DNA of 6,331 nt from UBA7185 sp964606855 (GCA_964606855.1 CAZSHM010000055.1:1-6331), one strand, 5' to 3'. Positions 1 to 5,968 are shown, numbered from the stretch's first letter. Program-made: numbers and translations. The notes: a model not told the origin generated them from the sequence alone.

Positions 1-2
1 CA

Positions 3-80
3 ACCAAAAGGTTTAAGGGACTTTTTTCTCGTTTTAGGTGTCAAACTGCGGCGGAGGATCTGGAAAGACTGCTCGGCTGA
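3..80 (+). CDS. Possible C-terminal fragment of an unknown plus-strand gene
   Basis: The frame is open from the left edge of the window to a TGA at 78-80. It gives 25 residues ending in TAAEDLERLLG, an acidic amphipathic stretch that would suit the end of a protein. There is too little to name a family. Indirect support comes from the plus-strand terminator at 160-194, which needs some transcript arriving from the left. Against it, 25 open codons at a window edge are easily met by chance, and another frame is also open through this stretch. I treat it as a weak call that the upstream sequence would settle at once. Confidence 0.25.
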   Translation, partial: TKRFKGLFSRFRCQTAAEDLERLLG

Positions 81-117
81 GCGAACTTCCCGGAAAGAGG
101 GCCTCTTTCCGCCGCAG
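46..117 (+). other. Foldable stretch with a three-helix arrangement
   Basis: CTGCGGCGG at 46-54 is the exact complement of CCGCCGCAG at 109-117. Inside it are GCTC/GAGC (71-74 with 79-82, tetraloop GGCT) and CGGAAAGA/TCTTTCCG (91-98 with 104-111). The outer and right-hand helices compete for 109-111, and GGAAAGA at 62-68 is a second possible partner for TCTTTCC at 104-110. The inverted repeats are seen directly; the folded state is inference. It could be the 3' UTR structure of the gene to the left, or part of a structured RNA on either strand. Confidence 0.35.
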
Positions 118-159
118 CGGCATTGCGTGAGAAGCAGCCGAAAAATTTTTTCTGTACCG

Positions 160-197
160 AAAACCGCATCGCTTCGGGGCTTTCCGGTTTTTTTCTT
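160..197 (+). terminator. Rho-independent terminator, plus strand
   Basis: AAAACCG at 160-166 pairs with CGGTTTT at 185-191 around an interior containing a TTCG. The T run continues to 194. The stem is imperfect inside, so strength is uncertain. On the minus strand the tail is much poorer, so it most likely stops a transcript entering from the left edge. Confidence 0.55.
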
Positions 198-216
198 CCT
201 CTCAAATATTTTACGC

Positions 217-246
217 TTGTAAATATTCACAACTCTGTGTTATACT
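217..246 (+). promoter_or_regulatory. Sigma-A promoter for candidate small RNA
   Basis: TTGTAA (217-222) and TATACT (241-246) are separated by 18 bp in an AT-rich patch. The patch contrasts with the GC-rich surroundings. Initiation would fall near 252-254. No protein start with a ribosome binding site follows, which points to a non-coding transcript. Confidence 0.55.
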
Positions 247-252
247 TATCTC

Positions 253-370
253 AGAGATGTGAACCGCCGTGCGGTACCGGCGGCGATGAGACTTCTCGTG
301 TATCTTAACCCACTACAAAACAGGAGAGGACTGCTGCCCCAGAGTTGCGGCGGTCCTCTCCTGTTTTACC
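253..370 (+). ncRNA. Candidate small RNA: three-way junction plus long terminator hairpin
   Basis: Starting about 7 nt below a TATACT box, the predicted transcript of about 115 nt can fold into a compact junction. P1 pairs GAGAT 254-258 with ATCTT 302-306 (one G-U pair). P2 pairs CCGCCG 264-269 with CGGCGG 278-283. P3 pairs ATGAG 286-290 with CTCGT 295-299 (one G-U pair) over an ACTT tetraloop. A single-stranded linker (307-316) then leads to a 21-bp terminator stem. A GTG-started frame runs from 259 through the region, but it has no ribosome binding site and crosses the terminator, so I do not read it as protein. The next gene, rpsR, is convergent, so this is not a leader of an adjacent gene. 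It does not match the riboswitch or housekeeping RNA consensus sequences I know. Promoter, fold and terminator are each visible; expression and function are inference. Confidence 0.45.
317..367 (+). terminator. Long 21-bp terminator hairpin, bidirectional in form
   Basis: Positions 317-337 pair with 347-367 over a 9-nt loop, with two G-U pairs and no bulges. The stem begins with AAAA and ends with TTTT, so it can act on either strand. On plus it ends the candidate small RNA. On minus it would be a second barrier for transcripts that pass the rpsR terminator at 460-495. Confidence 0.75.
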
Positions 371-459
371 GCGTCCTCGATCCCGCACACAGGACGGTCC
401 GCGTCCGGCACAGAAAACTTGCTGTCCTCCGCGCGGCACAACCCCGCGCCATGCGCAGC

Positions 460-495
460 AAAAAAACTGCCCTGCATCGTTTGAATGCAGGGCAG
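460..495 (-). terminator. Terminator of the rpsF-ssb-rpsR operon
   Basis: An 11-bp perfect stem (467-477 with 485-495) with a 7-nt loop is followed on the minus strand by a run of T (A run at 460-466 on plus). It lies 20 nt after the rpsR stop codon. A small GCCG-AAGG-CGGC hairpin sits between the stop and the main stem. Between this site and 368 I see only minor GC-rich hairpins and no gene. Confidence 0.9.
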
Positions 496-515
496 CCGCC
501 TTCGGCACGCGTGCT

Positions 516-752
516 TTATTCAGTGGTATACGGCAGCAGGGCCATCACTCTGGCGCGCTTGATGGCAACTGTCAGCGCTCTCTGGTGCTTCGCGCAGTTG
601 CCGGTGATGCGGCGCGGCAGGATCTTGCCGCGGTCCGTCACATACTTTTTCAGGCGCACAACATCCTTGTAGTCAATGCTCTCCGCTTTATCTACGCAAA
701 AGGCACAAACCTTTTTCTTCATTTTTCTCGGATTGCGTTCCCGTCTTGGCAT
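516..752 (-). CDS. rpsR: 30S ribosomal protein S18, zinc-binding type
   Basis: The 78-residue protein is full length for bacterial S18, a small-subunit platform protein that binds 16S rRNA as a heterodimer with S6. The core with YVTDRGKILPRRITG and the following basic helix is diagnostic. C16, C19, C53 and H56 form the four-ligand set of the so-called C+ paralogue, so zinc binding is expected from family knowledge. Genomes with C+ S18 sometimes carry a zinc-free copy elsewhere for zinc starvation; none is visible here. The start at 752 is preceded by an AAAGGAAG ribosome binding site and lies 17 nt after the ssb stop, so it is co-transcribed as the last gene of rpsF-ssb-rpsR. It ends with TAA just before a strong terminator. 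Confidence 0.97.
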   Translation of the reverse strand: MPRRERNPRKMKKKVCAFCVDKAESIDYKDVVRLKKYVTDRGKILPRRITGNCAKHQRALTVAIKRARVMALLPYTTE

Positions 753-769
753 CGTTCATTCTTCCTTTC

Positions 770-1228
770 TCAAAACGGCAAATCACTGTCGTCAAATACA
801 ATTTCCTCGCCCAGCCCCAGGCTGGAATTTCCGGCGGCATTGTTCGCACCGCCGCGATTCGTATTCGGATAATTGTTCTGGTAGTCTTGTCTGCCGCCAT
901 CGTTTCCATCGGTCTTCGGACCGACAAATTCAATCTGCTCCGCCACGACCTCCGTCACCCAGCGGCGCTGCCCCTCGTTGGTCTCGTAGCTGCGCACCTG
1001 GATGCGCCCCTCCAGGGCCATGAGTTTACCCTTTTTGAAGTAGTTGGCGACAAACTCCGCCGTCTTCTGCCAGGCAACGCAGTTGATAAAATCCGCTTCG
1101 CGCTCACCGCTCTGGTTGGTGAAGCGGCGATCCACCGCCAGGGTAAAGCTGGTCACAGCCGTGCCGCTCTGGGTATACCGCAGTTCCGGATCCCGTGTCA
1201 GGCGGCCGATTAAAACTACTTTGTTCAT
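770..1228 (-). CDS. ssb: Single-stranded DNA-binding protein
   Basis: The 152-residue protein binds and protects single-stranded DNA in replication, recombination and repair, normally as a tetramer. Residues 1-105 or so form the OB fold, beginning MNKVVLIGRLTRDPELRYT and including FINCVAW (48-53) and the conserved EGRIQVRSYE region. Residues 106-145 are a Gly/Asn/Gln-rich disordered linker. The last six residues, DSDLPF, are the canonical acidic tip that recruits partner proteins, so the gene is intact to its end. It lies 19 nt after rpsF with a GGGGTGAT ribosome binding site and 17 nt before rpsR. Placement between S6 and S18 is the standard Firmicutes arrangement and ties its supply to ribosomal protein synthesis. 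Confidence 0.97.
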   Translation of the reverse strand: MNKVVLIGRLTRDPELRYTQSGTAVTSFTLAVDRRFTNQSGEREADFINCVAWQKTAEFVANYFKKGKLMALEGRIQVRSYETNEGQRRWVTEVVAEQIEFVGPKTDGNDGGRQDYQNNYPNTNRGGANNAAGNSSLGLGEEIVFDDSDLPF

Positions 1229-1247
1229 AAAAGATCACCCCATTCGC

Positions 1248-1538
1248 TCATTCGCCGACTTTGGTGGTCATCTGGCGCAGAATGTTATCGTCAATCTTCA
1301 GCAGACGTTCACATTCGTCGACAGCAGCTGCCGGCCCGTTGAACGAGACCAGCACATAGTATCCTTCGCGATACTTTTTGTCGATTTCATAGGCAAGTCT
1401 GCGCTTGCCCCATTTATCGACCTTGGCTACTGTTGCGCCCTCTTTTACCAGGATATCATTAAACTTTTCGACGATCGCGTCAATGGCGTCCTCCTCGATT
1501 TCGGGCTTAATGATATACAGTAATTCGTAATCACGCAT
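1248..1538 (-). CDS. rpsF: 30S ribosomal protein S6
   Basis: The 96-residue protein is the usual length for Firmicutes S6, which binds the central domain of 16S rRNA together with S18. It opens MRDYELLYIIKPE, carries the WGKRRLAYEIDKKYREGYYV signature near the middle and ends with the ILRQMTTK strand. There is no long acidic C-terminal tail of the kind seen in enterobacteria. The ATG at 1538 has a strong GGAGGAGG ribosome binding site ending 9 nt upstream. It is the first gene of rpsF-ssb-rpsR, with its own promoter about 70 nt upstream. A hairpin in the leader next to a CCG could be the S6:S18 autoregulatory site, described separately. Confidence 0.97.
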   Translation of the reverse strand: MRDYELLYIIKPEIEEDAIDAIVEKFNDILVKEGATVAKVDKWGKRRLAYEIDKKYREGYYVLVSFNGPAAAVDECERLLKIDDNILRQMTTKVGE

Positions 1539-1568
1539 TGGTATGCACCTCCTCCCCCCGGACTAACG

Positions 1569-1587
1569 GCTCTGACTTTGCCAGAGC
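1569..1587 (-). promoter_or_regulatory. Leader hairpin of rpsF, possible S6:S18 feedback site
   Basis: In the 60-nt leader, GCTCTG pairs with CAGAGC over a 7-nt loop and is followed directly by CCG, then by the purine-rich ribosome binding region. Many bacteria regulate rpsF through an mRNA structure bound by the S6:S18 complex that has a conserved CCG beside a hairpin. The hairpin is visible; assignment to that family is inference, and I could not draw the complete motif. Confidence 0.3.
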
Positions 1588-1607
1588 AGGGATTCATAAC
1601 GGATACC

Positions 1608-1636
1608 AGTATAGCACAGTCTCCACGGCAAAACAA
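1608..1636 (-). promoter_or_regulatory. Promoter of the rpsF-ssb-rpsR operon
   Basis: Read on the minus strand, TTGTTT (1636-1631) and TATACT (1613-1608) are exactly 17 bp apart. A TGC lies immediately before the -10, giving an extended -10. Initiation near 1601 leaves a leader of about 60 nt before the rpsF ATG. Position between the upstream terminator and rpsF supports independent transcription of this unit. Confidence 0.75.
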
Positions 1637-1751
1637 GGAATTTCTTTTCCCTTTCCGAAATTTCACGGGGACAGCAGGGGTTTTTGAACCCTTTTCTGCA
1701 CTGCCTGCCCGCATCCCGTCCCGGCACAGCGCTATAAGACGCCTGGTGCGC

Positions 1752-1791
1752 AAAAAGCCGCCGCGCGTGACTGCACGCACGACGGCTTTTT
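1752..1791 (-). terminator. Terminator of the alaS-ireB-ruvX-DUF1292 unit
   Basis: An 18-bp stem (1752-1769 with 1774-1791, a few G-U pairs) with a 4-nt loop carries AAAAA on one side and TTTTT on the other. It begins 20 nt after the DUF1292 stop codon. The paired A and T runs make it potentially active on both strands, but only the minus strand has a gene leading into it. Confidence 0.9.
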
Positions 1792-1810
1792 CCGGGAGCG
1801 CAGGGATCCC

Positions 1811-2095
1811 TCAGTCCTCCAGATATTCGTTGTAGCGCTCCACAACCCGCTCCCATTCATCGTCATCCTCGATGTCATAGAGCACCTCGTCGCCATTCTC
1901 GTCCAGAGCGATCTTTAAGATGATCGCCTCGTCGTCGTACTCCTCCTCCTCATCCAAGGGGATCAACACGGCATAGCGGTTCTCATCCAGCTCCACCATG
2001 TCGATCATCTGAAACGGGTGTTCCTGATCCTCCTCATCCACCAAGAACAGAACGTCATCCGATTCGTCGTCCCAGAGGTTGTTGTCCTCTTCCAT
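1811..2095 (-). CDS. DUF1292 family acidic protein (YrzB-like)
   Basis: This is a small protein of 94 residues in which Asp and Glu dominate, with very few basic residues until the WERVVERYNEYLED end. The pattern of short beta-like segments (VLFLVDEEDQEHPFQMIDMVEL, written here only in part: HPFQMIDMVEL; then RYAVLIPLD and EVLYDIEDDDEW) matches the DUF1292 family, known from Firmicutes and encoded next to ruvX. Its biochemical role is not established. I place the start at ATG 2095, where GAGGG lies 6 nt upstream. A TTG at 2101, sharing bases with the ruvX TGA, would add two residues and has AGGA 9 nt upstream, so it cannot be excluded. Either way the gene is translationally close-coupled to ruvX. 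It is the last gene before the terminator. Confidence 0.9.
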   Translation of the reverse strand: MEEDNNLWDDESDDVLFLVDEEDQEHPFQMIDMVELDENRYAVLIPLDEEEEYDDEAIILKIALDENGDEVLYDIEDDDEWERVVERYNEYLED

Positions 2096-2097
2096 GC

Positions 2098-2589
2098 TCA
2101 ACCCTCGCTTTCCTCATCTTCCTGCTCCTCATCGCGCCCACTCCCGCATATCTCCGCACGCCCTGCCGCCGGCCCCTGCCGCGCGACGCCGTCCAGATAG
2201 CTCTGCAGGATAAACACCGCTGCCATCTTGTCGACGACCTTCTTGCGCTTGGCGCGGGAAACATCCGCCTCCAGGAGTGTCCGCTCCGCGCGCACCGTGG
2301 TCAGCCGCTCATCGATCCAGACGGTCTCCATGGAGCGCGCCTCCGTCAACTTGCGGATAAACTGCTGTACCTCCCGGGCTTTGAACCCCAGCGTGCCATC
2401 CATGTTCCTGGGCAGCCCGACCACCAGCCGTTCCACCTCGTAGCGGTCGAACAGCTCCCACAGCCCGCGGATATCCGCCTCCAGCGTCGTCCGGTGGAAG
2501 GTCTCCACCCCCTGCGCGGTGATGCCCAGCGGATCGCTCACCGCAACGCCGATTCGCTTGCTGCCCACATCCAGCGCCATGCTCCTCAT
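2098..2589 (-). CDS. ruvX: RuvX/YqgF family Holliday-junction resolvase-like nuclease
   Basis: The 163-residue protein has the RNase H-like YqgF fold: MALDVGSKRIGVAVSDP at the N-terminus with D7, VVGLPRNMDG near 56-65, WIDERLTT at 91-98 and VVDKMAAVFILQSYLDG at 118-134 with D120. D7, E94 and D120 are the expected acidic metal-binding residues. Family members are linked to Holliday-junction resolution and to maturation of the 16S rRNA 5' end. The fold is complete near residue 135; the last 25 or so residues are an extra tail ending in a run of Glu and Asp, longer than in typical members. The ATG at 2589 has AGGAGG 4 nt upstream, rather tight; ATG 2580 would have it 13 nt away, so 2589 is preferred. 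It begins 18 nt after ireB and abuts the DUF1292 gene. Confidence 0.95.
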   Translation of the reverse strand: MRSMALDVGSKRIGVAVSDPLGITAQGVETFHRTTLEADIRGLWELFDRYEVERLVVGLPRNMDGTLGFKAREVQQFIRKLTEARSMETVWIDERLTTVRAERTLLEADVSRAKRKKVVDKMAAVFILQSYLDGVARQGPAAGRAEICGSGRDEEQEDEESEG

Positions 2590-2607
2590 GGATCCTCCTC
2601 GTCCGCG

Positions 2608-2856
2608 CTACTTCTTCAGGTAGCTGCGCACCAACTCCTCCACCAATTCATCGCGGTCGATCTTGCGGATCAAATTGCGGGCGTTGTTGTGGCTGGTAAT
2701 GTATGCAGGATCGCCGGAGAGGATGTATCCCACAATCTGATTGATGGGGTTGTATCCTTTCTCCTCCATCGCCGCATACACCGTGCGCAAGATCTCTCGG
2801 ATCTCACTCTCCTTTGCGTTCTCCGACTTATAGAACATCGTGTTGTCCATATCCAT
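2608..2856 (-). CDS. ireB: IreB family regulatory phosphoprotein (DUF965)
   Basis: The 82-residue protein carries the highly conserved core EKGYNPINQIVGYILSGDP at 32-50, followed by AYITSHNNARNLIRK and a DELVEELVRSYL end. This identifies DUF965/IreB (YrzL in Bacillus). In Enterococcus faecalis IreB is phosphorylated by the PASTA-domain kinase IreK and acts in cell-envelope stress and cephalosporin resistance. T6 in DNTM corresponds to the N-terminal threonine region that is modified there; transferring that site to this organism is inference. I start the gene at ATG 2856 because AGGAGG lies exactly 7 nt upstream and the family begins just before DNTM. A longer frame to 2946 adds 30 non-conserved residues without a ribosome binding site. 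It follows alaS after a 125-nt gap without a visible terminator, so it probably belongs to the same transcript. Confidence 0.95.
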   Translation of the reverse strand: MDMDNTMFYKSENAKESEIREILRTVYAAMEEKGYNPINQIVGYILSGDPAYITSHNNARNLIRKIDRDELVEELVRSYLKK

Positions 2857-2863
2857 CCCGTTC

Positions 2864-2869
2864 CCTCCT
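2864..2869 (-). promoter_or_regulatory. Ribosome binding site that fixes the ireB start
   Basis: AGGAGG on the minus strand, inside AAAGGAGGG, ends 7 nt before ATG 2856. It excludes the longer reading frame from 2946 as the main product. Confidence 0.85.
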
Positions 2870-2981
2870 TTGCTGGTCTGTGCCGCTCCCTGTCTCTCTG
2901 GCTTTATTTTCTGCTCCCTTGATGCTGTCCCGCTGCGCCCGCACATCCTGCGGAAAGCCTCGGCAGGCTATCCGCGCCGCT

Positions 2982-5642
2982 CTACTCTGCCGCCTGCGTC
3001 AGCTGTGCAGTCAGCAGGTCCCGCGCCAGGCGCAACGCCTCCGGCAGCTTATCATACCGTTTTCCGCCCGCCTGCGCCATATCCGGACGCCCGCCGCCGC
3101 CTCCTCCGGTAACGCCTGCGATCTCTTTGATGAGTTTCCCCGCATGCAAGCCTCGCACGGTGAGATCCTTGGTGAGCGCCACGATCAAGTTCACGCCGCT
3201 CTCACTCTTGGCGGCCAGCACCACCGCGCCGCTGTGCATCTTGTCGCGGAAGAGATCGCTCATCTCCAGCAGCGCAGTTTTGTCGGCCGCCTGAACCTCA
3301 CACACCAGCACCTGCGCGCCGCCGATCGTCTCGGCCTTTTGCAGGAGTGCCGTCACCTGATCCTTGGATGCCGCGGCGCGCAGTTTCTCCAGCTCCCTCT
3401 CCAGCTCTCTGTTCTGCGCGCTGAGCTGTTCCACTCGGCCAAGAATATCGGCCTCCGCGGATTTCAAGGATTTGCACAATTCCGCCACCAGCTGCTCCTT
3501 TTCCAACAGGTACTGATACGCGCCCATCCCCGTAACCGCCTCGATGCGCCGCACTCCGGCAGCGACCGCGCTCTCGCTCACAATCTTAAAGCATCCGATC
3601 TGGCTGACATTGGACAGATGCGTGCCGCCGCAGAGTTCCATGCTGTACTCTCCTGCCTGGACACAGCGCACCACATCGCCGTATTTTTCTCCGAAAAGTG
3701 CGGTGAACCCCATCTTCTTGGCCTCTTCCAGCCCCGTCTCAAAGGTGGTGACGGGCAGCGCGGAGAGCACAACCTCGTTGACGCGGCGCTCCACCTGCTC
3801 CACCTCTTGCGCCGTCATCGCGCGCATGTGGGAGAAGTCAAAGCGCAGCCGCTGCGGATCCACCAGGGATCCTGCCTGGTGAACATGGTCGCCCAGCACT
3901 TCCCGCAGCGCCTTGTGCAGAAGATGGGTCGCAGTATGGTTGCGCGCCGTCGCCTGCCGCGCCGCGGCATCCACCTGCGCCGTCACGGCCTCTCCGGCAT
4001 AGACAGCGCCGCGCACCACACCGTGATGGACATACTTGCCGTCCGGCAGTTTCTCCGTATGATCCACCTCGATCTGCCCGGCCGCGCCCCGGATGACGCC
4101 GCAATCTCCCACCTGACCGCCGCCAGTCGCATAAAAAGGCGTCAGCGGCAGCACCGCATAGACTTCCTGCCCCTCCTGCGCCTCGCTGACACGCACGCCA
4201 TCGGCGATCATACCATCCAGGCTTGTCTCCGCCGCAAGCTGTGTATAGCCGACAAACTGTGTGCCGGCAAGCTCATCCAGCTGCTCCTTGACCGTGAAGG
4301 CCAGATCCCAAGCCGTAATATCCTTCTTGGATTTTTTGGACAGCGCCCGCTGGGCCCGCATGGCCTCCTCAAAACCGACGTTGTCCACTGTCATCCCCGC
4401 CTCCTCGGCCATATCCTGCGTCAAATCGATGGGGAATCCGTAGGTATCATAAAACATAAATGCCAGCGCGCCGTCAATCTCCTGCTTGCCCTCGGCTTTG
4501 AGACGCGCGATATTGTCGTTGACAATGCGGACGCCGTCGTTCAGCGTCACTTGGAAACGCTCCTCCTCACTGCGGATCACGTTTTCGATGAAGGAACACT
4601 TCTCAGAAAGCTCCGGATAGGCTTCCCCCATCAGATCTGCCACCAAGGCACTGAAGCGATAGAGAAACGGCCCCTGAATGCCCAGCTCCTGCCCGAAACG
4701 CACTGCCCGCCGCAGAATGCGCCGCAGCACGTATCCGCGCCCTTCGTTGCTGGGCAGCACCCCGTCGCAGATGAGGAACGTGCAGGAGCGCGCGTGATCA
4801 GCAATCACGCGGAAAGGGAACCCGCGCATATCTTTATAGTAAGGCTTGCCGGAAATCTCCTCCACCTTGGCAATCAGCGGACGGATGAGATCGGTGTCAT
4901 AGTTGCTGTCCACATTCTGCAGGATGGATGTGATGCGCTCCAGCCCCATGCCTGTGTCGATGCTGGGGCGCGGCAGCGGCGTCATGACGCCGTTCTCGTC
5001 ACGGTCATACTGCATGAAGACCAAGTTCCAGACTTCCAGCCAGCGATCACAGTCGCAGACGCCCAGTGCGCAGCCGTCGGGGTGATTGCACGCTTTATCC
5101 GCGCCGCGATCAAAGTGGATCTCGCTGCACGGACCGCACGGACCGGTCTCCCCCATCGACCAGAAATTATCCTTCTCTCCCAACCGGATGATGCGCTCCT
5201 CCGGCAGAGGCGTCAACTCCCTCCAGAGGTCGTGCGCCTCGTCGTCATCCTTGTAGATTGTGACATACAGCCGATCCACCGGCAGTTTCAGCTCTTCTGT
5301 CAAAAAGTTCCAGGCGTTCTGGATGGCCTCCCGCTTAAAGTAGTCGCCGAAGGAAAAGTTCCCCAGCATCTCAAAGAAGGTGTGATGCCGCGCGGTGCGT
5401 CCAACCGTGTCCAAGTCGTTGTGTTTGCCGCCGGCGCGCACGCACTTCTGCACCGTTGTGGCGCGGGTATACGCACGCTTTTCCAGGCCCAAAAAAACAT
5501 CCTTGAACTGATTCATTCCCGCATTGGTGAACAGGAGTGTGGGATCGTTGTAGGGCACCAGCGAAGCGCTGGGCACATGCGTATGGCCACGTTCCTCAAA
5601 ATATCGGATAAACCTCTTTCGGATTTCATTTCCCGTCAACAT
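2982..5642 (-). CDS. alaS: Alanyl-tRNA synthetase
   Basis: This 886-residue protein is a full-length class II synthetase that charges tRNA-Ala with alanine in the cytoplasm. The N-terminal catalytic domain carries FTNAGMNQFKDVF (38-50), motif 2 around HHTFFEMLGNFSFGDYFK (86-103) and motif 3 GMGLERI (231-237). A cysteine cluster lies at C185, C191, C196 and C198. The editing domain that clears mis-charged Ser and Gly has both zinc-site halves: H569 and H573 (HTATH) and C671 and H675 (CGGTH). A coiled coil at about 725-760 leads to the C-Ala domain with GGGGGGRPDMAQAGG at 846-860. No key residue is missing. ATG 5642 has AAGGAG 8 nt upstream. It is the first confident gene of the unit continuing to ireB, ruvX and DUF1292, the order also known from Bacillus. 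No T-box consensus is evident in its leader. Confidence 0.98.
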   Translation of the reverse strand: MLTGNEIRKRFIRYFEERGHTHVPSASLVPYNDPTLLFTNAGMNQFKDVFLGLEKRAYTRATTVQKCVRAGGKHNDLDTVGRTARHHTFFEMLGNFSFGDYFKREAIQNAWNFLTEELKLPVDRLYVTIYKDDDEAHDLWRELTPLPEERIIRLGEKDNFWSMGETGPCGPCSEIHFDRGADKACNHPDGCALGVCDCDRWLEVWNLVFMQYDRDENGVMTPLPRPSIDTGMGLERITSILQNVDSNYDTDLIRPLIAKVEEISGKPYYKDMRGFPFRVIADHARSCTFLICDGVLPSNEGRGYVLRRILRRAVRFGQELGIQGPFLYRFSALVADLMGEAYPELSEKCSFIENVIRSEEERFQVTLNDGVRIVNDNIARLKAEGKQEIDGALAFMFYDTYGFPIDLTQDMAEEAGMTVDNVGFEEAMRAQRALSKKSKKDITAWDLAFTVKEQLDELAGTQFVGYTQLAAETSLDGMIADGVRVSEAQEGQEVYAVLPLTPFYATGGGQVGDCGVIRGAAGQIEVDHTEKLPDGKYVHHGVVRGAVYAGEAVTAQVDAAARQATARNHTATHLLHKALREVLGDHVHQAGSLVDPQRLRFDFSHMRAMTAQEVEQVERRVNEVVLSALPVTTFETGLEEAKKMGFTALFGEKYGDVVRCVQAGEYSMELCGGTHLSNVSQIGCFKIVSESAVAAGVRRIEAVTGMGAYQYLLEKEQLVAELCKSLKSAEADILGRVEQLSAQNRELERELEKLRAAASKDQVTALLQKAETIGGAQVLVCEVQAADKTALLEMSDLFRDKMHSGAVVLAAKSESGVNLIVALTKDLTVRGLHAGKLIKEIAGVTGGGGGGRPDMAQAGGKRYDKLPEALRLARDLLTAQLTQAAE

Positions 5643-5672
5643 AGGTGCTTCTCCTTCCCGCGGCGCGCCGAA

Positions 5673-5864
5673 TCAAAGCGACATTCCGCTGCCGGGGCTG
5701 CGTTCCACCCGCAGCAGAATGCGTTCGCGGCGCGGCGCTCCCTTCCGATTGTCCAGGCACAGGGCGGCAGCCCGCCCCGCAGAATCCAGCCGGTACGGCC
5801 CACCGCCTCTTTTCTCTGTGTATTTAATGATAGCATAACTTCTCCGGAGTTTCAACAACTCCAT
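5673..5864 (-). CDS. Possible small ORF overlapping the alaS leader
   Basis: A 63-codon frame starts at ATG 5864 and stops with TGA 30 nt before alaS. The first 20 residues cover the alaS promoter, but the rest reads like protein: GGGPYRLDSAGRAAALCLDN, then RERILLRVERSPGSGMSL, with a GC-rich third position. The only ATG has a weak GAGG upstream and lies above the predicted alaS start of transcription, so a transcript from that promoter would lack it. Four Ala codons fall within seven codons (AGRAAA is the core). It may be a decayed gene, a small gene with its own unseen promoter, or chance in GC-rich DNA. I recognise no family. Confidence 0.22.
   Translation of the reverse strand: MELLKLRRSYAIIKYTEKRGGGPYRLDSAGRAAALCLDNRKGAPRRERILLRVERSPGSGMSL
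5827..5855 (-). promoter_or_regulatory. Promoter of alaS
   Basis: On the minus strand TTGAAA (5855-5850) and TATCAT (5832-5827) are 17 bp apart, with TGC immediately before the -10. Initiation near 5820 gives a 178-nt leader. The leader contains several GC-rich hairpins, including GGGCGG/CCGCCC and GCTGCG/CGCAGC, but no U-run terminator. UGGNACC, the T-box hallmark, is absent; the nearest match is GGTGGAACG inside the second hairpin, which would not fit tRNA-Ala. Confidence 0.75.
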
Positions 5865-5938
5865 GCGCCTCAGGCAGGGATGTTTTGCGTGTCTCATGAA
5901 GGAAGTTCCGTCACACACAAAAAGGATTGCAATTTCCG

Positions 5939-5968
5939 TTGACGAATTCCCTCTCCCCATGCTAGGAT
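5939..5968 (+). promoter_or_regulatory. Promoter for second candidate small RNA
   Basis: TTGACG (5939-5944) and TAGGAT (5963-5968) are 18 bp apart, with TGC before the -10. It fires away from alaS; the two -35 boxes are about 80 bp apart. No protein start with a ribosome binding site follows. Confidence 0.5.

Noticed and set aside
285..305. Hammerhead ribozyme core in the first small-RNA candidate
   Set aside because: GATGA precedes a helix as in a hammerhead, but CUGAUGA is incomplete and the obligatory GAAA after the helix is absent.
259..672. A 137-codon plus-strand frame starting with GTG
   Set aside because: It has no ribosome binding site, runs through two terminator hairpins and across the 3' half of rpsR in antisense, and shows no known domain.
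1674..1699. Small hairpin GGGTT/AACCC followed by TTTT upstream of the rpsF promoter
   Set aside because: The stem is only 5 bp with a bulged outer helix, and no plus-strand gene leads into it. Chance pairing is likely.
5643..5820. T-box riboswitch in the alaS leader
   Set aside because: The GGTGGAACG stretch recalls the T-box, but the invariant UGGNACC is broken, UGGA would not pair with the tRNA-Ala 3' end as expected, and there is no terminator with a U run before alaS.
2814..5942. A 1042-codon open frame on the plus strand opposite alaS
   Set aside because: It is the antisense shadow of alaS, ireB and the leader. The minus-strand products match known families motif by motif, whereas this frame gives an Arg/His/Leu-rich product with no recognisable domain and no ribosome binding site. 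Codon bias in GC-rich genes often leaves such frames open.
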